A stretch of 64,000 bases of DNA from Streptomyces fulvorobeus (GCF_013167895.1 NZ_BLWC01000001.1:3596001-3660000), one strand, 5' to 3'; numbered from the stretch's first letter, positions 19,716 through 28,449 are shown. The notes: a model not told the origin generated them from the sequence alone. Program-made: numbers and translations.

Positions 19716-19745
19716 AAAGGCGAGCAGCGGCCCTTCGCTTTTTTT
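19716..19745 (+). terminator. Terminator-like hairpin in the leader of the NCS2 permease gene
   Basis: GCGA (19720-19723) pairs with TCGC (19735-19738); AAA upstream can extend the stem against the start of a T7 tract (19739-19745). A T7 run is unusual in DNA this GC-rich. It lies about 50 bp upstream of the permease ATG, downstream of an AT-rich promoter-like stretch near 19660-19675. It could be an attenuator or simply the end of an upstream transcript. The stem is short, so confidence is limited. Confidence 0.4.
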
Positions 19746-19795
19746 CCTCGTCCCGTGTGTCCCGTGCCTTCTCCTACGTACGACTGAGGTCATCC

Positions 19796-21248
19796 ATGCC
19801 CCCTCGGCCACCGCTCCGGTCGACTCCGAGCAGCCGCCGGCTCCGCAGCCGCACGGCGGCCTGGACCGGTTCTTCAAGATCTCCGAGCGGGGGTCGTCGG
19901 TCGCCCGCGAGGTCCGTGGCGGATTCGCCACCTTCTTCGCGATGGCGTACATCATCGTGCTGAACCCGATCATCCTGGGCAGCGCGAAGGACATGTACGG
20001 CAACCAGCTCGACAACGGCCAGCTGGTCACCGCCACCGTGCTGACCGCCGCGTTCTCCACGCTCCTGATGGGCGTCATCGGCAACGTGCCGATCGCGCTC
20101 GCCGCCGGGCTCGGCGTCAACACCGTCGTCGCCCTCCAGCTCGCCCCCGGATGAGCTGGCCTGACGCCATGGGCATGGTCGTCCTGGCGGGCGTCGTCGT
20201 GATGCTCCTGGTCGCGACCGGGCTGCGGGAGCGCGTGATGAACGCGGTACCGAAGTCGCTCCGCAAGGGCATCGCGATCGGTATCGGCCTCTTCATCATG
20301 CTGATCGGCCTGGTCGACTCGGGTTTCGTCTCCCGCATCCCCGACCTCGCCCACACCACGGTGCCGCTCCAGCTCGGCGGCGACGGCCACCTCAACGGCT
20401 GGCCGGTGCTGGTCTTCGTCCTCGGCTCGCTGCTGACGCTCGCGCTCATCGTGCGCAAGGTGCCGGGCGCGATCCTGATCTCCATCGTGGCCATGACGGC
20501 CGTCGCGCTGGTCATCGAGGCGCTCGCGGACCTGCCGGGCCAGGCATGGGGGCTCACCGTCCCCGAGTGGCCGGGCAACCCGGTGGCCTCGCCGGACTTC
20601 GGGCTGATCGGCCAGGTCAGCCTCTTCGGCGGCTTCGCGAAGGTCGGCTACCTCACCGGCGCGCTGTTCGTCTTCACCGTGCTGCTCTCCTGCTTCTTCG
20701 ACGCGATGGGCACCATCCTCGGTGTCGGCGACGAGGCGGAGCTGATGGACAAGGACGGCAACTTCCCCGGCATCAACAAGGTGCTGCTCGTCGACGGCAT
20801 CGCGGTCGCCGCCGGCGGAGCGAGCTCCTCGTCGGCGTCCACCTGCTTCGTGGAGTCCACGGCAGGCGTCGGTGAGGGAGCCCGCACCGGGCTGGCGAGC
20901 GTCGTGACCGGTCTGCTGTTCTCGGTGGCGCTGTTCCTGACGCCGCTGGCGACCATGGTCCCGTCGCAGGCGGCGACGCCCGCCCTGCTCGCGGTCGGAT
21001 TCCTGATCCTGGCGGGCTCGGTACGGGACATCGACTGGAGCGACTACACGCTCGCGGTCCCGGCGTTCCTCGCGATGATGATGATGCCGTTCACGTACTC
21101 GATCACCAACGGCATCGGCGTCGGCTTCATCGCCTTCTGCGTGCTGCGCCTGGCGGCCGGACGGGGCCGTGAGGTCCCGGTGGCCATGTACGTGGTCTCG
21201 GCGGTCTTCGTCTTCTACTACGCGATGCCGGCGCTCGGCCTGACGTGA
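19796..21248 (+). pseudogene. NCS2-family purine permease, frame broken twice
   Basis: A guanine/hypoxanthine-type NCS2 permease (PbuG/AzgA group) that imports purine bases across the membrane. The protein is read in three frames: the ATG at 19796, a middle part (GGLDRFFKISERGSSVAREV then MAYIIVLNPIILGS), and the rest from MSWPDAMGMVVLAG. Adding one C to the C5 run at 19799-19803 gives MPPSATAPVDSE, and one C to the C5 run at 20144-20148 turns LAPG-stop into LAPRMSWPD. The repaired protein is about 484 residues, normal for the family. The motif GASSSSASTCFVESTAGVGEG is intact. Two independent sequencing deletions are more likely than gene decay. Confidence 0.87.
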
Positions 21249-21288
21249 CGGGCACTCCTCGCCGCACCCCCTGCGGGGCGGATTCGCG

Positions 21289-21504
21289 CTACGTGACCCG
21301 GTCGCCCGGGTTTACGGGGCACGGGTCCGCCCCGTAGAACTTCTCCGTCTCGTCGACGGCCGCCATGAAGCGTTCGTCGAAATCGTCGCGGACGAGCGTG
21401 CGGACCACGTAGTCCTGGACGCTCATTCCCCGTCTGGCGGCATGGCGCCGGAGCCGGTCGAGCAGCTCACCGTCCATCCGCAGGCTGAGCACTGTCGATC
21501 CCAT
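21289..21504 (-). CDS. Ribbon-helix-helix (CopG-like) protein
   Basis: A 71-residue protein. The N-terminal half VLSLRMDGELLDRLRRHAAR followed by GMSVQDYVVRTL is a typical ribbon-helix-helix DNA-binding domain, as in antitoxins and CopG-type repressors. The C-terminal 25 residues (VDETEKFYGADPCP) are acidic. No toxin gene is adjacent, so it is a stand-alone regulator or orphan antitoxin. It is convergent with the permease gene and 131 bp from the divergent MarR gene. Confidence 0.75.
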   Translation of the reverse strand: MGSTVLSLRMDGELLDRLRRHAARRGMSVQDYVVRTLVRDDFDERFMAAVDETEKFYGADPCPVNPGDRVT

Positions 21505-21604
21505 GGGAAGCAGGGTTACGGCCGCGAGCCTCTCGCGTCACTTTGCGGAGCGGTCTCACTCGTTCGGGTGAGCAGTGTCTTGTTTGCGTACGGCCAAGTG
21601 GTCT

Positions 21605-21630
21605 TTAGCGTAGGTAATGAGTTACGCTAA
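21605..21630. promoter_or_regulatory. Palindromic operator, likely for the MarR regulator
   Basis: TTAGCGTA (21605-21612) and TACGCTAA (21623-21630) form a perfect 8-bp dyad with a 10-bp spacer, ending five bases before the marR-type ATG at 21636. Position and symmetry suit autorepression by a MarR dimer. It is AT-richer than its surroundings. Confidence 0.7.
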
Positions 21631-21635
21631 CGAAC

Positions 21636-22076
21636 ATGCCTGACCCGATCCACGACGGCGAGAGTGCGGCCGCCGTGAGCTCCCTCCGCTCCGCCGTGAT
21701 GCTGCTGAGCCGCCGCCTGAAGCACCAGCGAGTCGACGAGTCGCTGAGCCCCACCGAGATGTCGGTGCTCGGCACTCTCGCCCGCTGCGGTTCCGCCACC
21801 CCCGGTGAGCTGGCCCGCAAGGAGCACGTACAGCCTCCGTCGATGACCCGCATCGTCGCGCTGCTGGAAGCCAAGGGACTGGTCCGGCTGGAACCGCACC
21901 CCGATGACCGTCGGCAGAAGATGGTCAGCCAGACCGAGCAGGCGGAAGCCATGCTCGAAGAGAGCCGCGCCAAGCGGAACGTCTGGCTCACCCATCTCGT
22001 CGACGGCCTGGACGAGGACGAGTGGGCGACGCTCAGGGCCGCGGCCCCCGTACTGGAGAAGCTCGCCCACCTGTGA
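21636..22076 (+). CDS. MarR-family transcriptional regulator
   Basis: A 146-residue winged-helix regulator. The DNA-binding region is SPTEMSVLGTLARCGSATPG with the recognition helix around VQPPSMTRIVALLEAKGLV and the wing LEPHPDDRRQKMV, the D-R-R signature typical of MarR proteins. It is followed 90 bp downstream by an MFS exporter on the same strand, the common MarR-efflux pair. A perfect palindrome overlaps its promoter. The effector is unknown. Confidence 0.92.
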   Translation: MPDPIHDGESAAAVSSLRSAVMLLSRRLKHQRVDESLSPTEMSVLGTLARCGSATPGELARKEHVQPPSMTRIVALLEAKGLVRLEPHPDDRRQKMVSQTEQAEAMLEESRAKRNVWLTHLVDGLDEDEWATLRAAAPVLEKLAHL

Positions 22077-22166
22077 CCCCACGGGCGCCCCGGTCCACCG
22101 CCGGAGCGCCCGCAGTCACGTCCCCGTCACGCAGAACGCCGTACACACCCGAGGAGGCGAACCCTT

Positions 22167-23501
22167 TTGAGTACGGGATCCGGAGCAGACTCCGCCCCCG
22201 CACCGACTTCCACCCACGAGAGCAAGACCGGCGGGACCTTCTCGTCGCTGAAGATCCGTAACTACCGCCTGTTCGCCACGGGCGCCGTGATCTCCAACAC
22301 CGGTACCTGGATGTCCCGCATCACGCAGGACTGGCTCGTCCTGAGCCTCACCGGGTCCGCCACCGCCGTAGGCATCACGACGGCGCTGCAGTTCCTCCCC
22401 ATGCTCCTGTTCGGTCTGTACGGCGGTGTCATCGCCGACCGCCTCCCGAAGAAGCAGATCCTCCTCGTCAGCCAGGCCATGCTCGGCCTGTGCGGTCTCG
22501 CGCTGGCCGCCCTGACGCTCTCGGGCGCGGTCGAGGTCTGGCACGTCTACCTGATCGCCTTCCTGCTCGGCATGGTCACCGTGGTCGACAACCCGGCCCG
22601 CCAGACGTTCGTCTCCGAGATGGTCGGCCCCGCGCAGCTCCGCAACGCGGTCAGCCTGAACTCCGCCAACTTCCAGTCCGCCCGGCTGATCGGCCCCGCC
22701 GTCGCGGGCGTCCTGATCACGACGGTCGGCAGCGGCTGGGCCTTCATGTTCAACGGGCTCTCGTTCCTGGCCCCGCTCGTCTGCCTGCTGATGATGCGGG
22801 CGGACGAGATGCACGCGTCGGTCACCGTGCCCCGCGCCAAGGGCCAGCTGAGAGAGGGCCTGCGGTACGTCTCGGGCCGCCCGGAGCTGATCTGGCCGAT
22901 CGTCCTGGTCGGCTTCGTCGGCACGTTCGGCTTCAACTTCCCCATCTGGCTGTCGGCCTTCGCGGACGAGATCTTCCACGGCGGCGCCGGGATGTACTCG
23001 TTCTTCAACATCCTGATGGCCCTGGGCTCGCTCGCCGGAGCCCTCCTCGCCGCCCGCCGCCGCTCCACCCGGCTGCGGATGCTGGTGGTCGCGGGCAGCG
23101 CGTTCGGCCTGCTGCTGATCACCGCGTCCCTGTCCCCGTCCGTCTGGATGTTCTCGCTGCTGCTGGTCCCGATCGGCATGCTCGGCCTGACCACCAACAT
23201 CACCGCGAACACGAGCGTCCAGATGGCCGCCGATCCCGCGATGCGCGGCCGGGTGATGAGCCTCTACATGATGGTCTTCGCCGGGGGTACGCCGGTGGGC
23301 GCCCCGATCGTCGGCTGGATCAGCGACGCCTACGGGGTCCGGACGGGCATGGCGGCCGGCGGCGTCTTCTCGCTGCTCGCCGCCCTGGGCGTGGGCTTCG
23401 CCCTGGCCCGCGTGGGCGGCCTGCGCCTCAAGGTCGACCTGCGCCCGGGCCACCCGCACGTACGGTTCGTCCCGCGCGAGCAGCTGGCGACGGCGGCCTG
23501 A
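22167..23501 (+). CDS. MFS transporter (drug-efflux type)
   Basis: A 444-residue, 12-helix MFS protein of the enterobactin/multidrug exporter type (MFS_3): LKIRNYRLFATGAVISNTGT at helix 1 and the loop GGVIADRLPKKQILL between helices 2 and 3, a motif A variant. The start is TTG at 22167, supported by GAGGAGG 12 bp upstream; no better start is in frame. Its location directly behind the MarR gene suggests derepression by a toxic or signalling ligand. The gene ends in front of a strong hairpin terminator. Confidence 0.9.
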   Translation: MSTGSGADSAPAPTSTHESKTGGTFSSLKIRNYRLFATGAVISNTGTWMSRITQDWLVLSLTGSATAVGITTALQFLPMLLFGLYGGVIADRLPKKQILLVSQAMLGLCGLALAALTLSGAVEVWHVYLIAFLLGMVTVVDNPARQTFVSEMVGPAQLRNAVSLNSANFQSARLIGPAVAGVLITTVGSGWAFMFNGLSFLAPLVCLLMMRADEMHASVTVPRAKGQLREGLRYVSGRPELIWPIVLVGFVGTFGFNFPIWLSAFADEIFHGGAGMYSFFNILMALGSLAGALLAARRRSTRLRMLVVAGSAFGLLLITASLSPSVWMFSLLLVPIGMLGLTTNITANTSVQMAADPAMRGRVMSLYMMVFAGGTPVGAPIVGWISDAYGVRTGMAAGGVFSLLAALGVGFALARVGGLRLKVDLRPGHPHVRFVPREQLATAA

Positions 23502-23513
23502 GCACGTGGAAGC

Positions 23514-23551
23514 GCCCTCCTCCCGCGGGGACGACCTGGGGAGGAGGGCGG
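23514..23551 (+). terminator. Hairpin terminator after the MFS gene
   Basis: CGCCCTCCTCCC (23514-23525) and GGGAGGAGGGCG (23540-23551) form a perfect 12-bp stem with a 14-nt loop, 13 bp after the MFS stop codon. No T-run follows, as is usual for Streptomyces. Confidence 0.75.
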
Positions 23552-23611
23552 CGGACCTGTCGTGGGCGGCCTCGGCGCCGGGGCGCCCGGCGGGGCGGTT
23601 ACGCTCGGTGG

Positions 23612-23701
23612 GTGGACCCGAAGACCAGAAACCGCATCATGGCCGCCGTACTCGTGCTCATGTTCCTCGTCGTCGCCGTGGCGGCCGCCCTCGGAGGATG
23701 A
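23612..23701 (+). CDS. Single-helix small membrane protein (29 aa)
   Basis: A GTG-start frame encoding 29 residues: the polar N-terminus VDPKTRNRI, then one hydrophobic helix of about 18 residues (MAAVLVLMFLVVAVAAA), ending LGG. Small proteins of this kind are found next to transporter genes in Streptomyces, and it sits just behind the MFS gene and its terminator. Hydrophobic profile and position are the only support. It may assist the transporter or be a stand-alone peptide. Confidence 0.55.
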   Translation: MDPKTRNRIMAAVLVLMFLVVAVAAALGG

Positions 23702-23759
23702 ACGAGGACGGCCGCCACGGCCGCACTGACTACTGGTCGCGCCGGCTGCCTGCCACCGG

Positions 23760-24758
23760 CTACCAGGCGAAGTTCTCCGGGGACGGTCCCGGGCCGGGGA
23801 AGATCTCCTCCAGTGAGGCCAGCACCTCGTCCGGCAGCTCCAGCTCGATCGCGCGGAGAGCCGAGTCGAGCTGCTCCTGCGTGCGCGGGCCGCTGATCGG
23901 CCCCGTCACGCCCGGCCGGGTCAGCAGCCAGGCCAGACCGACCTCGCCGGGTTCGAGGCCGTGCTTGTCGAGCAGATCCTCGTACGCCTGGATCTGCGCC
24001 CGCACCTTCGGGTCGGCCAGCGCCTCACCGGAGAGCCCCGAGGTGGACCGGGCGCCCCCGCCCTCGCGCTCCTTGCGGATCGCGCCGCCGAGCAGCCCGC
24101 CGTGCAGCGGCGACCACGGGATGACACCGAGGCCGTACTCCTGCGCGGCCGGGATGACCTCCATCTCGGCGCCGCGCTGCATCAGGTTGTAGATACACTG
24201 CTCGCTGACGAGGCCGTACGAACCGAGCCGCCTGGCGGTCTCGTTCGCCTGGGCGATCCCCCAGCCGGGGAAGTTCGACGAACCCGCGTACAGGATCTTG
24301 CCCTGCTGGATCAGTACGTCGATGGCCTGCCAGATCTCCTCGACCGGGGTCGACCGGTCGATGTGGTGGAACTGGTACAGGTCGATGTGGTCCGTCTGGA
24401 GCCGCTTGAGGCTGGCCTCGACGGACCGGCGGATGTTGAGCGCGGAGAGCTTGTCGTGGTTCGGCCACGCGTCCCCGTCCGCGGCGGCCATGTTCCCGTA
24501 GACCTTGGTGGCGAGGACGACCTTGTCGCGGCGGTCACCGCCCCCGGCGAACCAGGTGCCGAGGATCTCCTCGGTGCGTCCCTTGTTCTCCCCCCACCCA
24601 TACACGTTGGCGGTGTCGAAGAAGTTGACTCCCGCCTCCAGGGCGGAGTCCATGATGGCGTGGCTGTCGGACTCGTTGGTCTGCGGTCCGAAGTTCATCG
24701 TCCCGAGGACGAGTCGGCTGACCTTGAGTCCCGTGCGTCCGAGCTGCGTGTACTTCAT
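23760..24758 (-). CDS. Aldo/keto reductase
   Basis: A 332-residue NADPH-dependent oxidoreductase of the AKR superfamily, starting MKYTQLGRTGLKVSRLVLG. The catalytic tetrad is visible as Asp48 and Tyr53 (FFDTANVYGWG), Lys85 (ATKVYG) and His131 (FHHID). The C-terminal cofactor segment (ISGPRTQEQLDSALRAIEL) is complete. It resembles the YghZ/Tas-like subgroup that reduces small aldehydes and ketones. The gene is convergent with the small membrane ORF and transcribed alone. Confidence 0.93.
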   Translation of the reverse strand: MKYTQLGRTGLKVSRLVLGTMNFGPQTNESDSHAIMDSALEAGVNFFDTANVYGWGENKGRTEEILGTWFAGGGDRRDKVVLATKVYGNMAAADGDAWPNHDKLSALNIRRSVEASLKRLQTDHIDLYQFHHIDRSTPVEEIWQAIDVLIQQGKILYAGSSNFPGWGIAQANETARRLGSYGLVSEQCIYNLMQRGAEMEVIPAAQEYGLGVIPWSPLHGGLLGGAIRKEREGGGARSTSGLSGEALADPKVRAQIQAYEDLLDKHGLEPGEVGLAWLLTRPGVTGPISGPRTQEQLDSALRAIELELPDEVLASLEEIFPGPGPSPENFAW

Positions 24759-24862
24759 GACACCCAAGCCAACGCCTTCGAGCGCGCTCGAAGCAAGAGG
24801 CGGCGCCGGGCGCGGAAGGTCACATCCGGAAGGATTCACCTGCGGCCGCCGTGGTGAGCCAC

Positions 24863-26839
24863 CTATGGACCTGCGCTCTGGACCTCGCACTCGGTCAGGT
24901 CCGGCAGACCGGGCGGGTTCTTCCGGTCCGTGAGCGGGGAGAGGTTCTTCCGGTACAGGTCCTCCCAGACCTGGCCGGACATGATGTCCTTCAGGGAGGC
25001 GCACACCTCGCTCTTGAGGAGCGGCGACTTGGGGCGCATGCCCACGCCGTAGCCCTCCGCGCCCCCGACGTTCTCCAGCTGGCGCACCTTGCCCGGGTTC
25101 TCCTTCACGTACCCGGCGAGGATCACGTCGTCCGTGGCCACCGCGTAGATGTCCGAGGACCTGTCCAGCAGCTTGTCCAGGCAGTCCTGGTAGGTGTTGG
25201 GCGGTGACTCGACCAGCTTGAACCCGGCCTCCGGCAGCCACTTCTCGTACGTGGAGTCCCGGGCGGTGCACACCTCGACCTGGAGCGTCTGGAGGTCACT
25301 GGTGTCCTCGATGTCGTACCTGCTCGACTTCTCGCGCACCAGGAACCCCCGGCTCGCCTCGAAGTAGGGACCCGCGAAGTCGACGCTGTAGCCGGTGGGC
25401 GGCGCGGTCTTGCGCTCCTCGGTGATGCTGTACGAGGCGATGACGAGGTCCACCAGCTTCACCTTGAGAGCGGTGCTCCGGTAGTCGGTGGCGACGGTGG
25501 TGAAGTCGACCTCGTCACGCGCGTAGCCCATGCGTTCGGCGATCTCGTAGGCCAGGTCGATGTCGTACCCCGCGTACGTGCGGGTCTTCGGGTCGAACTT
25601 GCTCAGCCCCGGCTGATCGTCCTTGACGCCGATCTTCAGGAGGGGATGGGTGTCCTTCCACCGCTCCCGCGTGCCGCTCCCGCCCGACCCGGCCCGCTTG
25701 CCGTCCTTCTCGTCCGGGTCGTCACCCGGCAGGGGCAGGGCGAACCAGCCGGCCCCGGCCAGCAGGACGGCACCCAGCGCCAGCGCTCCCGCCCTGCGGC
25801 CGCGCGGCGCACGGCGCCTGACCGGCACCGGGTCCGGCTCCGGCGGTGGCGCGGACGGGGTGGGTGCGATCGCGGCCCTCGGGTCCAGGAGCCGCTGGAG
25901 CATCGCCTCGGCCTCGGGCGCGTTCAGACGCTGCCGGGGGTCCCTGGTCAGCAGCCCCTCGATGACCGGGGCCAGGGGGCCGGCGTACTGGAAGGGCGGC
26001 ACCGGGGACGTGTCGATGGTGACCTGCACCTCCCACGCGTTCGGCCCCGGGAAGGGGGTGCGGCCCTCGGTCATCTCGTACAGCGTCACGCCCAGCGCCC
26101 ACAGGTCCGACGCGGGTGTGGCCGTACGGGGCCCGTGCGCCGAGGAGTCGAAGAGCTCGGGCGCCAGGTACTCGGGCGTGCCGATGACCGCCCCCGCCTG
26201 GGTGACCGCCAGCGCACCGTCGAAGGTGGCTATGCCGAAGTCGACGAGGATCGCCTGCCCGTCCTCGCCGACCACCACGTTGTGCGGCTTCACGTCCCGG
26301 TGGACGACATCCGCCGCGTGGACCGCACGGAGGCCCTGGAGGATCTGGAGCCCGATGCGCGCCGCCCTCGGCACGGTGAGCGTCTCCTCGCTCCGCAGCA
26401 CCTCCGCCAGGCTCCTGGCGTCGAGCAGCTTCATCACGATCCACACCTGGCTGTCGGTCTCCACCTGGTCGTGGACCGTCACCACGTTCGGGTGCTCGAT
26501 CTTGGCGATGGCCTGCGCCTCGCGCCGCGCCCGCGCCATCGCCTCGGCCTGCGACGCGCCGGTCATCGCGTTCCGGTCGAGGAGCCCTTTGAGCGCGACG
26601 AAGCGGCGGAGCTTGGTGTCGTACGCCTTCCAGACCTCGCCCATCCCGCCGTGGCCGACCGGGGCCACCAGCTCGTAGCGGGCGTTGATCACCATCCCCG
26701 GCGCGGGAGGACCCGTATGCCGGACCGTCTCGGGCGGGTCCTGCGCCGCCTGTGCGTCGGCCCCGCCCCGGAGACGGGCGTCCGCCCACTCCTCGGGACC
26801 GGTGTCCGCAGCGCCACCGGCCATGTCCTCTCCGGGCAT
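24863..26839 (-). CDS. Receptor-like Ser/Thr protein kinase with extracellular solute-binding domain
   Basis: A 658-residue fusion. The cytoplasmic kinase (about 52-315) has the Gly-rich loop GHGGMGEV (62-69), Lys84, Glu107, the catalytic loop HRDVKPHN (180-187), DFG at 200-202 and the activation segment GTPEYLAPE (220-228), so it should be active. A Pro-rich juxtamembrane stretch and one TM helix (about 349-369) lead to an extracellular domain (about 395-650) of the amino-acid ABC type (SBP_bac_3): LLKIGVKDDQPG, TYAGYDIDLAYEIAERM, VDLVIASYSITEERK. Ligand binding outside is therefore likely to control phosphorylation inside. A 41-bp copy of the P-loop coding DNA lies inverted upstream of the start (27004-27044). 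Confidence 0.93.
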   Translation of the reverse strand: MPGEDMAGGAADTGPEEWADARLRGGADAQAAQDPPETVRHTGPPAPGMVINARYELVAPVGHGGMGEVWKAYDTKLRRFVALKGLLDRNAMTGASQAEAMARARREAQAIAKIEHPNVVTVHDQVETDSQVWIVMKLLDARSLAEVLRSEETLTVPRAARIGLQILQGLRAVHAADVVHRDVKPHNVVVGEDGQAILVDFGIATFDGALAVTQAGAVIGTPEYLAPELFDSSAHGPRTATPASDLWALGVTLYEMTEGRTPFPGPNAWEVQVTIDTSPVPPFQYAGPLAPVIEGLLTRDPRQRLNAPEAEAMLQRLLDPRAAIAPTPSAPPPEPDPVPVRRRAPRGRRAGALALGAVLLAGAGWFALPLPGDDPDEKDGKRAGSGGSGTRERWKDTHPLLKIGVKDDQPGLSKFDPKTRTYAGYDIDLAYEIAERMGYARDEVDFTTVATDYRSTALKVKLVDLVIASYSITEERKTAPPTGYSVDFAGPYFEASRGFLVREKSSRYDIEDTSDLQTLQVEVCTARDSTYEKWLPEAGFKLVESPPNTYQDCLDKLLDRSSDIYAVATDDVILAGYVKENPGKVRQLENVGGAEGYGVGMRPKSPLLKSEVCASLKDIMSGQVWEDLYRKNLSPLTDRKNPPGLPDLTECEVQSAGP

Positions 26840-27003
26840 ACGACCTCCCCCTGTGCACTTCGTGGATCAGGCCCACAGTAGACGTACACCCAAACCGGCA
26901 GGCCCTACCGCGACTTGCGATTCGGCAACGACCCGGACGGCCCTGTCCTCCGGGTGGGTTCCGGCCCCCTCTTTTCCGCCGGGTCGAGCGGATACCGGGT
27001 TGT

Positions 27004-27044
27004 CCCCGGTCGGCCACGGCGGGATGGGCGAGGGCGGGAAGGCG
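27004..27044. repeat. Inverted 41-bp copy of the kinase P-loop coding sequence
   Basis: The plus strand at 27004-27044 matches the kinase coding strand (minus, 26665-26625) at 39 of 41 positions; the first 30 are identical (CCCCGGTCGGCCACGGCGGG and the next ten bases). The arms point toward each other, separated by 338 bp, so a kinase transcript starting upstream of 27044 would carry a leader complementary to its own P-loop codons. The 27004-27044 copy has no kinase-like context on either side. Confidence 0.85.
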
Positions 27045-27070
27045 GGGCGCGAGGAGGTGAGGCGCGTAGG

Positions 27071-27859
27071 TCAGGAAGCGAACCCGCCGTTGCTCTTCAA
27101 CAACTGACCGTTGACCCACTGACCCTGCGGAGAACACAGGAACTCCACCAGGTGAGCGGTGTCCCGCGGAGTGCCCAGGCGGCCGAGCGGCGTGGCCGCG
27201 CGACAGGCTTCCCGGGTCTCCGGCGTCATCCATCCGGTGTCCACGGGGCCGGGGTTGATCACGTTGGCGGTGACTCCCAGATGGGCGAGCTCGTGGGCGG
27301 CGGCCAGCGTGATCCGGTCGAGTGCGCCCTTGCTCGCCCCGTAGGGCAGGTTGCCGGCGGTGTGGTCACTGGTGAGCGCGACGATCCGGCCGCGCCCGCC
27401 CCCGTCGCCGCTCGTGTCCCCCGCGCGGAAGCGGAGCCCGTACTCGCGGATCAGCAGCCAGGTGGCGCGGGCGTTGACGGCGAAGTGCCGGTCGAAGCTC
27501 TCCACCGTGGTGTCCAGCAGCCCCGAATCGACCGATTCGGCGTGGCTGAGCACGAGAGCGGTGACCGGGCCGAGACACCGCTCCACCTCGTCGAAGATCC
27601 TGGACGGGGCGCCCGGGTCCGAGAGGTCCGCCTCCACGGCGGTGGACCGCGCCCCGCACGCGCCCAACGCGTCGGACACGGCCTTCGGGGCGCCCTCTTC
27701 GACTCCCCACGCCATGCGCTCGTCGTACGGCGTCCAGTAGGTGAAGGCGATGTCCCAGCCGGAAGCGGCCAGCCGCCGGGCGATCCCGGCCCCGATGCCG
27801 ACGGTACGTCCGACGCCGGTGATCAGGGCGACGGGGCGACGAAGTCCGGTGGTGGTCAC
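27071..27859 (-). CDS. SDR-family oxidoreductase
   Basis: A 262-residue short-chain dehydrogenase/reductase. The dinucleotide-binding segment is ALITGVGRTVGIGAGIARRL, an FabI-like variant in which TGxxxxxGIG replaces the classical TGxxxGIG. The active site Ser is in ALTSDHT and the YxxxK is YGASKGAL; the NAG motif is not obvious. The C-terminus WVNGQLLKSNGGFAS is typical of SDR proteins. The start is GTG 27859, four codons before RRPVALITG. The substrate is unknown. It diverges from the cupin gene. Confidence 0.88.
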   Translation of the reverse strand: MTTTGLRRPVALITGVGRTVGIGAGIARRLAASGWDIAFTYWTPYDERMAWGVEEGAPKAVSDALGACGARSTAVEADLSDPGAPSRIFDEVERCLGPVTALVLSHAESVDSGLLDTTVESFDRHFAVNARATWLLIREYGLRFRAGDTSGDGGGRGRIVALTSDHTAGNLPYGASKGALDRITLAAAHELAHLGVTANVINPGPVDTGWMTPETREACRAATPLGRLGTPRDTAHLVEFLCSPQGQWVNGQLLKSNGGFAS

Positions 27860-27930
27860 GGCAGGTGATCATCCGCGAGGGCGCGGGGAGCCGCAACTGC
27901 TTTGCGGTACCCGGGCGTAGCCTGGACGCC

Positions 27931-28425
27931 GTGACCGCCACCCCCCGCGTACTGGCCGTACTCGACGACGTGCTCGCCTCCCTCGCCCCGGGCGACCGGG
28001 GCGCCGTATGGCACCTGGCCGAGACGCGGAGGGAGCTGGACGCCAACCTGGTGCACCTGCCAGCGGAAGCGGAGGTGGCCGAGCACCAGGAGGACACCCT
28101 CGACGTGCTCGTGGTCGTCCTCGCGGGCTCAGGCCGTCTCACGACGGGCCGGGACACCCTGCACCTCACCCCGACGACGGTCACCTGGCTGCCCCGCACC
28201 TCCCGCCGCGCCCTGGCTGCGGGCCCGGAAGGGCTGTCGTACCTGACGGTCCACCGCCGCCGCCCCGGCCTGTCGGTCACGCCCCCGCCCGCCCCCGCAA
28301 TCCTGGCCGAGGGCGGCGAGGCGCCCTGCATGCTGGACCGGGTCTGCCCGTCGTGCGGCCGGGTCGCGGAGGGCGTGGCGACGGCGTTCTGCGCCGGGTG
28401 CGGGGAGCGGCGAACGGGGCGCTGA
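27931..28425 (+). CDS. Cupin-like protein with C-terminal zinc ribbon
   Basis: A 164-residue protein from GTG 27931. The cupin barrel includes HLPAEAEVAEHQEDTLDVLV and GSGRLTTGRDTLHLTPTTV; the first motif has His/Glu at the expected places, but the second motif has no clear His. The last 30 residues carry CPSCGRV and CAGCGERR, a CxxC-x(n)-CxxC zinc ribbon unusual behind a cupin. Function unknown. An alternative upstream start would add 22 residues without homology to a cupin. Confidence 0.75.
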   Translation: MTATPRVLAVLDDVLASLAPGDRGAVWHLAETRRELDANLVHLPAEAEVAEHQEDTLDVLVVVLAGSGRLTTGRDTLHLTPTTVTWLPRTSRRALAAGPEGLSYLTVHRRRPGLSVTPPPAPAILAEGGEAPCMLDRVCPSCGRVAEGVATAFCAGCGERRTGR

Positions 28426-28449
28426 GGAAGGGTCCGGCGCCGTTCGCGG

